NCBI GenBank assembly: GCA_003576765.1
Contig: QEVP01000001.1
Coordinates: 62,001-126,000 of the forward strand
Source: Pseudomonadota bacterium
Lineage (GTDB): Bacteria > Pseudomonadota > Alphaproteobacteria > Rhizobiales > Xanthobacteraceae
Length of the DNA stretch: 64,000 nt
Direction: 5' to 3'
Below are positions 1 to 8,199 of the stretch, in pieces (position 1 is the first letter of the stretch; the number at the start of each line of letters is the position of its first letter). The notes below the pieces were generated by a model. It ran no database searches. It saw nothing but the letters and a program-made list of their open reading frames with translations, and was not told the origin of the DNA. Made by a program: the position numbers and the translations under genes.

Positions 1-305
1 TTGAGCGGCCGTGAGTGCTGGAACACCATGCCGAAGCCGCGCCGCGCGATCCTGTGCGCGGGCAGGCCGGCGAGGTTTTCGCCCTGGAAGATGACGTCGC
101 CGGCGGTCGGGCGTTCGATCCCCATGATGCTTTTCATCGCGGTCGATTTGCCCGAGCCGTTCGGGCCGATCAGGCCAAAGATCTCGCCGCCGTAGAGGTC
201 GAGGCTCAGGTTCTTGACGGCGGTTAATCCACCGAAGCGTTTTGTCAGCCCGCGCACCTGCAGGAGGGGCGCGGCGCGGTCCGCCGTGGCAGGCGCTGGC
301 GTCAC
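1..305 (-). CDS. livG: Branched-chain amino-acid-type ABC transporter ATP-binding protein (LivG-like), 5' part only
   Basis: This is the first ~101 residues of an ABC ATPase; the rest lies beyond the left edge. After a short Ala/Pro-rich tail, the sequence shows a Walker A motif GPNGSGKST near residue 53, preceded by GGLTAVKNLSL, and ends in the Q-loop region (FGMVFQHSRP). The family hydrolyses ATP to drive the permease pair on the cytoplasmic face. The start is a GTG whose last bases form the TGA stop of the livM gene (GTGA overlap), which implies translational coupling. LivG-type is inferred from the livH-livM neighbours. The substrate (branched-chain amino acid, urea, amide or aromatic acid) cannot be told from this fragment. 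Confidence 0.85.
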   Translation of the reverse strand, partial: MTPAPATADRAAPLLQVRGLTKRFGGLTAVKNLSLDLYGGEIFGLIGPNGSGKSTAMKSIMGIERPTAGDVIFQGENLAGLPAHRIARRGFGMVFQHSRPL

Positions 306-1228
306 GAGCGTGCCCCCCGCGCCAGGATCGAACCGAGGAAGCCGTTCGGGAAGAACAGGATGACCAACAGCGCCACGGCGGACACGATAAAGGTGGCGAT
401 CTCGCCGGTCGGCCGCAAAAACTCGCCGGCGACGATGAGGAAGATGGCGCCGAGCGCGGCGCCGATCACCGTGCGCCGCCCGCCCAGCACGGCGGCGACG
501 ATCACCTGTACGCCGACAGCGATGTCGACCACGGTGCCGACCGAGGCGGTGCCCATGTAGAACACCAAGAGCGCGCCCGACAGCCCGGAGAAGAACGCGC
601 TGACGACGAAGGCCGCCAGCTTGTGCTTGATGATGTTGAAGCCGAGCGCGCCGGCCTGCACCGGGTCTTGTCCGCTCGCCTGCAGGATCAAGCCGACCGG
701 CGACTGCGCCAGCCCGAACATGATCAGGCCGCTCACCGTCATGAACACGAGCGCGATCCAGTAATTGACGCCGGCGTCGATCGACAGCACGTCGGGAATG
801 GTGAGGCCGATCTCGCCGCCGGTGAGGTCGGCGAACACCACGACGAAGCTTTGCAGGATCAGCACCGCGACCAGCGTGGTCAGGCCGAAATAGGGGCCGC
901 GCACGCGCAGCGCCGGCACCGCCAGCACCAGCCCGGCCACGACGGCGGCGAGCGCGCCGATGGCGATGCACAGGATGGGCGACAGACCATAAAGATTGTT
1001 GAGGATGCCCGACGCATAGGCGCCGACCCCGATCAAAAAGGTCGGGCCGAAATTGACTTCGCCGGCAAAGCCGAACAGCAGGTCCCAGCCCATGGCGAAC
1101 ACGCCGAAGTAATAGGCGACCGTCAGGATACCGAGAATGTAGGCCGAGACGTACCACGGCAGCACCGCGGCGACGGCGAGCGCAACGAGCGTTATCCAGG
1201 TCAGCGGCGAGCGGATCATGTCGCGCAC
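302..1228 (-). CDS. livM: Branched-chain amino-acid-type ABC transporter permease LivM
   Basis: A 308-residue inner-membrane permease made almost entirely of hydrophobic helices (WITLVALAVAAVLPW, LAAVVAGLVLAVPALRVRG and so on), with the cytoplasmic coupling segment VLGGRRTVIGAALGA near residue 265 that contacts the ATPase. The length fits the LivM family. I chose the GTG at 1228 over the ATG at 1219 because GGGAGG sits 8 nt upstream of it and the GTG lies 2 nt after the livH stop. It partners LivH and the LivG-like ATPase. The reading frame stays open far upstream, but that extension is an arginine-rich shadow of livH. The substrate is not determined by the sequence. Confidence 0.9.
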   Translation of the reverse strand: MRDMIRSPLTWITLVALAVAAVLPWYVSAYILGILTVAYYFGVFAMGWDLLFGFAGEVNFGPTFLIGVGAYASGILNNLYGLSPILCIAIGALAAVVAGLVLAVPALRVRGPYFGLTTLVAVLILQSFVVVFADLTGGEIGLTIPDVLSIDAGVNYWIALVFMTVSGLIMFGLAQSPVGLILQASGQDPVQAGALGFNIIKHKLAAFVVSAFFSGLSGALLVFYMGTASVGTVVDIAVGVQVIVAAVLGGRRTVIGAALGAIFLIVAGEFLRPTGEIATFIVSAVALLVILFFPNGFLGSILARGARS

Positions 1229-1230
1229 GG

Positions 1231-2106
1231 TCAGCGCCTCCCGAGCAGGCCCTGCGGCCGGACGTAGACGACGATGACCAGCAGCAGCAGGGCGGGAATG
1301 GTGCGATAGGCCGGCGAGATCAGATAGGCGGTCATGGTTTCGAGATAGCCCACGACGTAAGCCGCGATCAGCGAGCCGGACACACTGCCGAGCCCACCCA
1401 GCACCACGATGGAGAACGCGCTCGCGGTGAGGGGCCCGATGCTGTAGGAGCTGACGCCGAGGAACATGCCGAGCAGCACGCCGGCGATGCCGGCAAGTAC
1501 GCCGTAGATCACCCACACCACGATGTAGACGTTGGTGAGTTCATGGCCGAGCAGTGTCACGCCGCGCGGGTTCATCGAGGCCGCTAGCACGGTCTTGCCC
1601 ATCTTGGTGCGATTGACGAGCAGCCACAACAGGCCGATGGCCAGCCAGCAGACGATCGCGGTGAAGATCTCGTTGGTCGGCGTGCGCACCTCAAAAATCC
1701 GCACCACACCCTCGACGATCGGGCGCACCGTCTTGGCATTGTTGGTGAAGAAATAGGCGATCAGCTCCTGCAGCATGATCCCCCACAACAGCGTCGCGGT
1801 GAGGATGAAGATTTCCTTCTCCTCGTTGGGGATGCGGGTAGAGCGCTGGATTGGCTGAACGACGGCGAAGTAGGTGGCGAGCGCCGCCACCAGCGCGGCG
1901 GCGATTCCGATCAGCGAGCTTGCATAGCTGTCGAGTTGCAGCAGGCTGCCCGCCGCCCAGGCGGCCACTGCCGCCAGCACCATGATGGCGCCGTGCGACA
2001 GGTTGAGCACGCCGGATACGCCGAAGATCAGCGTGAAGCCGGTGGCGCCGAGCGCGTAAAGTGCGCTGATGGCAAAGCCATCAATGAGGATCTGCAGCGC
2101 AAGCAT
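1231..2106 (-). CDS. livH: Branched-chain amino-acid-type ABC transporter permease LivH
   Basis: A 291-residue membrane permease and the first gene of the visible minus-strand operon livH-livM-livG. The N-terminus (LALQILIDGFAISALYALGATGFTLIFG) is typical of LivH, and the coupling motif GGLGSVSGSLIAAYVVGYLE lies near residue 235. It forms the transmembrane heterodimer with LivM. No periplasmic binding-protein gene (livK) lies upstream; the next gene in that direction is a divergent glycoside hydrolase, so livK is elsewhere or beyond the left edge. The start ATG has no strong Shine-Dalgarno. Confidence 0.9.
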   Translation of the reverse strand: MLALQILIDGFAISALYALGATGFTLIFGVSGVLNLSHGAIMVLAAVAAWAAGSLLQLDSYASSLIGIAAALVAALATYFAVVQPIQRSTRIPNEEKEIFILTATLLWGIMLQELIAYFFTNNAKTVRPIVEGVVRIFEVRTPTNEIFTAIVCWLAIGLLWLLVNRTKMGKTVLAASMNPRGVTLLGHELTNVYIVVWVIYGVLAGIAGVLLGMFLGVSSYSIGPLTASAFSIVVLGGLGSVSGSLIAAYVVGYLETMTAYLISPAYRTIPALLLLVIVVYVRPQGLLGRR

Positions 2107-2613
2107 GTCGCGTCACCGGCAGGCGGGCCGCCTCGTCGGAGGGATGGGAGGCGCGGATCATGCTCTAGCGGCTGCCGCTCGATGTGACGGAAGGGGAGCA
2201 TCCAGCCACCGCCATCGTATCGGGGCGCGTGGCGGTCAGGGCCGGGTGGGGCAGAGCAGCGAGGGGAGGGACCGTGGCGCCCGGGCGTTCGAGCGGGGTT
2301 GCCGCCCGAATCTGCCGGCGGCCGCGCCGCAATGGAGGCGGCAAGGTGGATCGTCCCATGGCGCTGCGTGTCCCTGTCGCGTTTTTGATTGTATAATTGT
2401 ACCGCGTCCGCGGTACTCTGCAACCCCTGCTGCCGCGATATCGTCGTGGTGCACGGAGGACGCGAGCGCGTCGGGCTTTTACCGCGTCTCGCAATATCGC
2501 GGCGGAGGCTGGACACCATTGCGTGTTGTGTTGCCACCGGGCGAACCAGGAGTGGTGACAGGCGTTGTCGTCGAACGAAGGGTGGGTGACAGGGGTGTTG
2601 CAAGGGAAGCGGA
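2107..2613. other. 507-bp divergent intergenic region between livH and the GH15 gene
   Basis: No convincing gene is seen. Open frames here have arginine/proline-rich translations, no ribosome binding sites, and overlap one another on both strands. The region holds an AT-rich island at about 2381-2402 (candidate promoter listed separately) and must supply the promoters of both flanking genes. I see no clear terminator or riboswitch. Confidence 0.5.
2396..2423 (-). promoter_or_regulatory. Candidate promoter for the liv operon
   Basis: Reading leftward, TTGCAG (2423-2418), a 16-bp spacer and TACAAT (2401-2396) resemble a sigma-70 -35/-10 pair, inside the only AT-rich island of this intergenic stretch. 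On the plus strand the same island contains TTGTA-TAA-TTGTA, a short direct repeat that could bind a regulator. A 290-nt leader to livH would be long, so this is tentative. Confidence 0.25.
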
Positions 2614-4431
2614 GTGCCGGCACGCATTGAGGACTACGGCCTGATCGGCGATTGCCAGAGCGTGGCCCTGGTCGATCGGCACGGCTCGATCGACTGGCTG
2701 TGCTGGCCCTCCTTTGATTCCGAGGCGTGCTTTGCGGCACTGCTTGGCGAGCGCCGCCACGGTCGCTGGCTGCTGGCGCCGGCCGCGGCGCCGGCGCGCG
2801 TGTCGCGCAGCTATCGTGGCGATACGCTGATCCTCGAGACGCGGTTCGAAACCGAAGATGGAGCGGCGACGCTGATCGACTTCATGCCGCTGCGGGGCGA
2901 GGCACCGGACATCGTCCGCCTGGTGCGCGGCGAGCGCGGGCGGGTGACGATGCGGATGGAATTGATCATCCGCTTCGGGTTCGGCAACGATGTCCCGTGG
3001 GTGCGGCGCATCGAGAACAACAGCATGCTTGCCGTCTGCGGTCCCGACATGGTGGTGCTGCGCGCGCCGGTCGAAACCCGCGGCGTCGATTTCACCACCG
3101 TCGCCGATTTCATCGTCGCGGCCGGCGAGACGGTGCCGTTCGTGCTGACCTACGCCCCCTCGCATCATGCGATCCCCGAGCCGATCGATCCGGACGAAGC
3201 CCTGCGCGAGACCGAGGACTACTGGAGCGGCTGGAGCCGCCGATGCACCTATCGCGGCTGCCATCGCGATATCGTCACCCGCTCGCTGATCACGCTGAAG
3301 GCGCTGACCTATGCGCCGACCGGCGGCATCGTCGCGGCGGCGACCACATCGCTGCCGGAAAAGCTCGGCGGCGCCCGCAACTGGGACTATCGTTTCTGCT
3401 GGCTGCGCGACGCCACCTTCACGCTGCTCGCACTGATGACCAGCGGTTACTACGAGGAAGCGACCGCGTGGCACCACTGGCTGCTGCGGGCGGTCGCCGG
3501 CTCGCCGGCCGATATGCAGATCATGTACGGCATCATGGGCCAGCGCCGGCTGACCGAGTGGGAGCCCGACTGGTTGCCCGGCTACGAGGGCGCGCGCCCG
3601 GTGCGGATCGGCAATGCCGCCTACGACCAACTCCAGCTCGACGTCTATGGCGAGTTGATGGACGTATTTCACCAGTCACGAATGGCCAACCTCGAACTCG
3701 ACGGTGCAAGCTGGGCAATGGAGTGCGAGCTTCTCACGCACCTGGCGAAAATCTGGGACCAGCCGGACTGCGGCATCTGGGAGCGGCGCAACCGCAACAG
3801 GCACTATGTGTCGTCGAAGGCGCTGACATGGGTGGCGTTTGATCGCGGCATCAAGAGCGCTGAACGCTTTCGCTTCAAGGCGCCGGTCGAGCGCTGGCGC
3901 GCCTTGCGCGATGCCATCCATCGCGATGTCTGCGACAAGGGGTTCGATCCCGATCAGGGCGCGTTCGTGGAAGCCTACGGCTCGCCGCTGCTCGACGCCA
4001 GCGTGCTGCTGCTGCCGACGCTCGGCTTTCTTCCCGCCACCGACCCGCGCATGATCTCCACGGTTGCCGCCGTCGAGCGCGAATTGATGCGCGACGGTTT
4101 TGTGCTGCGCCACGACCCGCGCGAGGCGCCGGAGGAGGGGGAGCCTGTCGAAGGCGCGTTTCTTGCCTGCACGCTGTGGCTCGCCGACGTCTATGTGCTG
4201 AGCGGGCGCATCAAGGATGCGCAACGCCTGCTCGATCGCGTGGCTGCGGTTGCCAACGATCTCGGGCTTTTGTCCGAGGAATACGACACCGACGCCCGGC
4301 GGATGACCGGTAATTTTCCTCAGGCGCTGACCCACATTGCGCTGATCAACACCGCGCACAACATCAGCGATGCGCAGAAGCCGGCGGTGCAACGGGCGAC
4401 GCAGGGCAAGGTGACGCAAGCCGACGCATGA
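2614..4431 (+). CDS. Glycoside hydrolase family 15 protein (glucoamylase/trehalase-like)
   Basis: A 605-residue cytoplasmic protein (no signal peptide) with the GH15 layout: an N-terminal beta-sandwich starting IEDYGLIGDCQSVALV, then an (alpha/alpha)6 barrel. The hallmark NWDYR-CWLRDA lies at about residue 255-266. The probable general acid is E390 (GIWE) and the probable base is E555 or E556 (SEEYD). The family releases glucose from alpha-glucans; bacterial members of this subgroup include trehalases, so the substrate is open. The start is GTG with AAGGGA 6 nt upstream. Its last 68 bp overlap convergently with gntK. Being next to the trehalose/glycogen cluster, it probably hydrolyses the glucan or trehalose made there. 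Confidence 0.88.
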   Translation: MPARIEDYGLIGDCQSVALVDRHGSIDWLCWPSFDSEACFAALLGERRHGRWLLAPAAAPARVSRSYRGDTLILETRFETEDGAATLIDFMPLRGEAPDIVRLVRGERGRVTMRMELIIRFGFGNDVPWVRRIENNSMLAVCGPDMVVLRAPVETRGVDFTTVADFIVAAGETVPFVLTYAPSHHAIPEPIDPDEALRETEDYWSGWSRRCTYRGCHRDIVTRSLITLKALTYAPTGGIVAAATTSLPEKLGGARNWDYRFCWLRDATFTLLALMTSGYYEEATAWHHWLLRAVAGSPADMQIMYGIMGQRRLTEWEPDWLPGYEGARPVRIGNAAYDQLQLDVYGELMDVFHQSRMANLELDGASWAMECELLTHLAKIWDQPDCGIWERRNRNRHYVSSKALTWVAFDRGIKSAERFRFKAPVERWRALRDAIHRDVCDKGFDPDQGAFVEAYGSPLLDASVLLLPTLGFLPATDPRMISTVAAVERELMRDGFVLRHDPREAPEEGEPVEGAFLACTLWLADVYVLSGRIKDAQRLLDRVAAVANDLGLLSEEYDTDARRMTGNFPQALTHIALINTAHNISDAQKPAVQRATQGKVTQADA

Positions 4432-4933
4432 TCCCGTCCACGATTGTCTCGACGCTCGCGTCGATATCAACCGCGATGGCGTACTCATCGCAGGCCGGCT
4501 CTTCGAGCGTGGCGAACTGGCTGTCGAGCAGGTCCGGCGGCATGAAGTGCCCCTTGCGCGCCTTGAGGCGGCTCGCGATCACCTCGCGGCTGCCCTTGAG
4601 ATAGACGATGCGGACATCGTCGCGGCCATGCACGAGAATGTCGCGATAGGCGCCCTTCAGGGCGGAGCAGGCGATGACGAACGGCTGGCCCGCGGCGGTG
4701 CGCCGGTCGATCGCCTCGGCGATGGCCGCGAGCCATGGCCGGCGGTCGTCGTCGGTCAGTGGGTGGCCGGCGTGCATCTTGGCGACGTTGCCCGGCGGAT
4801 GGTAGGCGTCGCCGTCCTCGTAAGACCAGCCGAGCCGGGAGGCGAGGCGCTCGCCAACGGTGCTTTTGCCGGAGCCCGAGACGCCCATCACGACGATGGC
4901 GCGGGCAGTGGGGCGCTTGGCGTCATCGGGCAT
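4364..4933 (-). CDS. gntK: Gluconokinase
   Basis: A 189-residue P-loop kinase phosphorylating gluconate to 6-phosphogluconate. Walker A GVSGSGKST is at residues 17-25, followed by the family motif DGDAYHPPGNVAKMHAGHPL (substrate and Mg region) and the LKGSREVIASRLKARKGHFMP lid segment. It is the last gene of the operon tal-pgi > gnd > zwf > pgl > gntK. The chosen ATG overlaps the end of pgl by 11 bp and has GGAG 7 nt upstream; a start 24 nt further up adds an arginine-rich tail and is less likely. It puts free gluconate into the same pool as the lactonase product. Confidence 0.9.
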   Translation of the reverse strand: MPDDAKRPTARAIVVMGVSGSGKSTVGERLASRLGWSYEDGDAYHPPGNVAKMHAGHPLTDDDRRPWLAAIAEAIDRRTAAGQPFVIACSALKGAYRDILVHGRDDVRIVYLKGSREVIASRLKARKGHFMPPDLLDSQFATLEEPACDEYAIAVDIDASVETIVDGIMRRLASPCPASPVAPPASAHR

Positions 4934-5672
4934 CGAGCGTCTCCGGTGCGGCCTCAAGGGTGACGATCCAGGTCAGGTCGCCCCACGGATCGAGCCGCGC
5001 CGCCGGCAGCGCCTCGCCGGCCGCGAGCCGGGCGAGCGTCGCGCGCTTGTCGGCGCCATCGACCAGCACCAGCATCTCGCGGCAGGCATTGAGCGCCGGC
5101 AATGTCAGCGTGACGCGCGGCACGAACGGCGCCAGGCCGGCCTGATCCACGCCGACCGCCCAGCGCGTGCGCTCGGTGAGCGCCGGCGCGCCGGGAAACA
5201 GCGAGGCGGTGTGGCCGTCGGCGCCGACACCCATCAGCACCGCGTCGAACAGCGGCTGTGCGGGATCGAGTTGGGTAGCGCCGTAAAGCGTTTGCAGCGT
5301 TGCCTCGTAGGCGCGCGCGGCCGCCTCCGGCGTGGCTGCGTCGGTCGGCACGGAATGGATGGAGCCGGGCAGGGCGCATCGGTCGAGAAACAGCGCGCGC
5401 GCCGTGCCCATATTGCTCAAGCGGTCGTCGGGCGGCACCAGGCGTTCGTCGCCGATGAACCACTGCACGTTCTGCCAAGCGATCCGGTCGCGCCACGGCG
5501 GGCGCGCCAGCAGCCGATAGAGCGCTTGCGGCGTGCGGCCGCCGGTCAGGCAGATGCGTGCCTCGCCCCTCGCTGCTGCGATCCGCGCAATCAGCCGTGT
5601 CGCGGCGACCTCGGCCAGCGCCGCCTCGTCGGTGGCGATCACGATATGCGCGGCGCGGTCGAACACGGTCAT
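4923..5672 (-). CDS. pgl: 6-phosphogluconolactonase
   Basis: A 249-residue protein of the SOL/DevB type that hydrolyses 6-phosphogluconolactone in the oxidative pentose phosphate pathway. Family landmarks are CLTGGRTPQALYRLL, the catalytic-region segment WFIGDERLVPPDDRLSN and MGVGADGHTASLFPG. The start is the ATG whose bases overlap the zwf stop (ATGA); an upstream TTG would lengthen it by 5 residues. It lies directly between zwf, which makes its substrate, and gntK. Confidence 0.93.
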   Translation of the reverse strand: MTVFDRAAHIVIATDEAALAEVAATRLIARIAAARGEARICLTGGRTPQALYRLLARPPWRDRIAWQNVQWFIGDERLVPPDDRLSNMGTARALFLDRCALPGSIHSVPTDAATPEAAARAYEATLQTLYGATQLDPAQPLFDAVLMGVGADGHTASLFPGAPALTERTRWAVGVDQAGLAPFVPRVTLTLPALNACREMLVLVDGADKRATLARLAAGEALPAARLDPWGDLTWIVTLEAAPETLDAR

Positions 5673-7186
5673 CCGCCATTCCGCCAACTGCGGCCATCGC
5701 GCTCAAGCAGCACGCGCGCGGCCGCCGGCCCGTCGCTGCCGGCTGCATAAGGGATTAGCCCCTGGCTGCCGGCTTGCCGCCACGCCTGGATGAATGGCTC
5801 GACCGCGCGCCAGCCGGCTTCGACGCCGTCGGCGCGCTGGAACAGGATGTTGTCGCCGATCATGCAGTCGTAAAGCAGCGTCTCGTAGCCGGTCGCCGGT
5901 TCGGCCTTGAAATAATCCTTGTAGCGGAACGTCATCTCGACACCGTCGATGGTAACGCTCGGCCCCGGCACCTTGGTGTTGAACTGCAGCGCGATGCCTT
6001 CGGTCGGCTCGATGCCGATCACCAGATAGTTTTGCGCAAGGCGCTCGACCGGCGTGCAACTGAACATCGCGAACGGCGCCTGCTTGAACTTGATCGCGAT
6101 CTCGGTGCGCTTGGCTTTGAGCGCCTTGCCGGTGCGCAGGTAGAACGGCACGCCGGCCCAGCGCCAGTTGTCGATGGCGAGCTTGAGCGCCGCATAGGTT
6201 TCGGTCGTGCTGTCGGTTGCGACGTTGGCGCTATCGCGATAGGCGGCGAGCGCCGTGTCGCCGATGCGGCCGGCGCTGTACTGGCCGCGCACCGAGTTGC
6301 TGAGCGCCTCCTCTTCGCTCTGTGCCTGGATCGCCGAAAGAACATCACCCTTCTCGGTGCGCACCGAATGGGCGTCGAAGCGCGACGGCGGCTCCATCGC
6401 TACCAGCGCGAGAAGCTGGAACAGATGGTTCGGCACCATGTCGCGCAGCGCCCCGGTTGAATCGTAGAAGCTGCCGCGGTGGCCGACGCCAAGCGTCTCA
6501 TCGACGATGATCTGGACATGGTCGATGTGGTTACGATTCCAGATCGGTTCGAACATGCCGTTGGCGAAGCGCAGCACCAGGATGTTCTGCACCGTTTCCT
6601 TGCCGAGGTAATGGTCGATCCGATAGATCTGATGTTCGGTCGCGACCTTGAGTATGTCGCTGTTGAGCGCCCGCGCCGAAGCGAGGTCGGTGCCGAACGG
6701 CTTTTCGATGATCAGCCGGCGCCAGCCGTTGCCAGTCTCGCGCAAAAGTCCGCTGTGACCGAGCAGCCGACTGATCGGCGCGAAGGCGGCGGGTGGCGTT
6801 GCGAGATAGAACAGCCGGTTGCCGCGGGTGCCGGAGGATTGTTCGAGCCGTTCAAGCTCCGCGCCGAGGTGGTCGAACGATGGCGGATCGGCCGCATCGG
6901 CGGTCACGCTGGTGACGCAGCCGAATAGTTTTTGCGCGATCGCTTGATCGACGGGGAGGGTGGCGAAGCGGCGAAGGCCCTCCAGCAGGCTGTCGCGCAG
7001 CGCGTCGTTGGCCATGTCCGTGCGCACCACGCCGGCCACGCAAAAACGGTCTGGCAGCAGGTTCTGTTCAGCGAGGTTATAGAGCGCGGGCACGATCAGG
7101 CGATGGGCGAGGTCGCCGGTTGCGCCGAAGATGACGAGACAGCAAGGCTCCGGCCGCGCCGGCCGGCGGGAAACCGGGACGATCAC
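5669..7186 (-). CDS. zwf: Glucose-6-phosphate 1-dehydrogenase
   Basis: A 505-residue enzyme oxidising glucose-6-phosphate to 6-phosphogluconolactone with reduction of NAD(P)+. The N-terminal Rossmann motif [10 protein letters not shown] is at residues 20-29. The active-site peptide RIDHYLGKE lies near residue 185 and the C-terminal half carries the normal alpha+beta domain. The start is a GTG overlapping the gnd stop (GTGA), and its own stop overlaps the pgl ATG, so three enzymes of one pathway are translationally chained. The length is normal for bacterial Zwf. Confidence 0.96.
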   Translation of the reverse strand: MIVPVSRRPARPEPCCLVIFGATGDLAHRLIVPALYNLAEQNLLPDRFCVAGVVRTDMANDALRDSLLEGLRRFATLPVDQAIAQKLFGCVTSVTADAADPPSFDHLGAELERLEQSSGTRGNRLFYLATPPAAFAPISRLLGHSGLLRETGNGWRRLIIEKPFGTDLASARALNSDILKVATEHQIYRIDHYLGKETVQNILVLRFANGMFEPIWNRNHIDHVQIIVDETLGVGHRGSFYDSTGALRDMVPNHLFQLLALVAMEPPSRFDAHSVRTEKGDVLSAIQAQSEEEALSNSVRGQYSAGRIGDTALAAYRDSANVATDSTTETYAALKLAIDNWRWAGVPFYLRTGKALKAKRTEIAIKFKQAPFAMFSCTPVERLAQNYLVIGIEPTEGIALQFNTKVPGPSVTIDGVEMTFRYKDYFKAEPATGYETLLYDCMIGDNILFQRADGVEAGWRAVEPFIQAWRQAGSQGLIPYAAGSDGPAAARVLLERDGRSWRNGG

Positions 7187-8184
7187 GGCGCGCTCTTGTC
7201 CGCTGCGGCGGGCGGCTCATTGTGGCCGCCGAAGCCGGCGCGCATCGCCGAAAGAATCTTTTCCGCGAACGTATGATCGCGCCGCGAGCGGAAGCGGGCA
7301 TAGAGCGCGGCGGTCAATACCTCCGCCGGCACCGCCTCGTCGATGGCGGCGTTGACGGTCCAGCGACCTTCGCCGGAATCCTCGACAAAGCCGGAATACT
7401 GGTCGAGCACCGGACTGTTCGCCAGCGCGGCTGCCGTGAGATCGAGCAACCATGAGGGGATGACGCTGCCACGCCGCCATACTTCGGCGATGTCGGGCAG
7501 GTCGAGCTGAAAACGATGCTGCGGCGGCAGGGTTTCGCCGCCGGCGTTGCGCAAGATGTCAAAGCCTTCGGCGTAGGCCTGCATCAGGCCGTACTCGATG
7601 CCGTTGTGCACCATCTTAACGAAGTGCCCGGCGCCGGCCGGCCCGGCGTGGAGATAGCCGCGCTCGACGCGCGGATCGCGGCCCTCGCGCCCCGGCGTGC
7701 GCGGGATGTCGCCATGGCCCGGCGCCAGCGTTGCGAAGATCGGATCAAGACGGTCAACGATCGCCGTTTCGCCGCCGATCATCATGCAGTAGCCGCGCGC
7801 CAGCCCCCACACGCCGCCGCTGGTGCCGACATCGACGTAGTGGATCCCGTTCGCCTTCAACTCGGCGGCGCGGCGGATGTCGTCCTGCCAGAACGTGTTG
7901 CCGCCGTCGATGATGGTATCGCCGCCCTGCATCAAGCCGGCCAGCGCGCGGATCGCCGCTTCGGTGGCTTCGCCCGCCGGCAGCATCACCCACACGGCGC
8001 GAGGCGGCGCAAGTTCGGCAACGAGGTCGGCGAGCGACGCGCTGCCGGTCGCGCCTGCCGCCGCGAGTGCGGCGACCGCCTCGGGGTTACGGTCGTACAC
8101 CACGGCGCCGTGCGTGCCGCCCGCGATCAGCCGGCGGACGATGTTGCCACCCATGCGGCCGAGGCCGATCATTCCAAGCTGCAT
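7183..8184 (-). CDS. gnd: 6-phosphogluconate dehydrogenase, decarboxylating (short GndA/YqeC-type)
   Basis: A 333-residue member of the short 6-phosphogluconate dehydrogenase group that produces ribulose-5-phosphate, CO2 and NAD(P)H. It shows the dinucleotide-binding motif GLGRMG at 7-12, the substrate motif [12 protein letters not shown], and the catalytic-lysine helix [10 protein letters not shown]. It is about 140 residues shorter than the classical enzyme, as expected for this group. It begins 15 nt after the tal-pgi stop and overlaps zwf by GTGA. Confidence 0.93.
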   Translation of the reverse strand: MQLGMIGLGRMGGNIVRRLIAGGTHGAVVYDRNPEAVAALAAAGATGSASLADLVAELAPPRAVWVMLPAGEATEAAIRALAGLMQGGDTIIDGGNTFWQDDIRRAAELKANGIHYVDVGTSGGVWGLARGYCMMIGGETAIVDRLDPIFATLAPGHGDIPRTPGREGRDPRVERGYLHAGPAGAGHFVKMVHNGIEYGLMQAYAEGFDILRNAGGETLPPQHRFQLDLPDIAEVWRRGSVIPSWLLDLTAAALANSPVLDQYSGFVEDSGEGRWTVNAAIDEAVPAEVLTAALYARFRSRRDHTFAEKILSAMRAGFGGHNEPPAAADKSAP

Positions 8185-8199
8185 GGGCGAGGCCCTTCG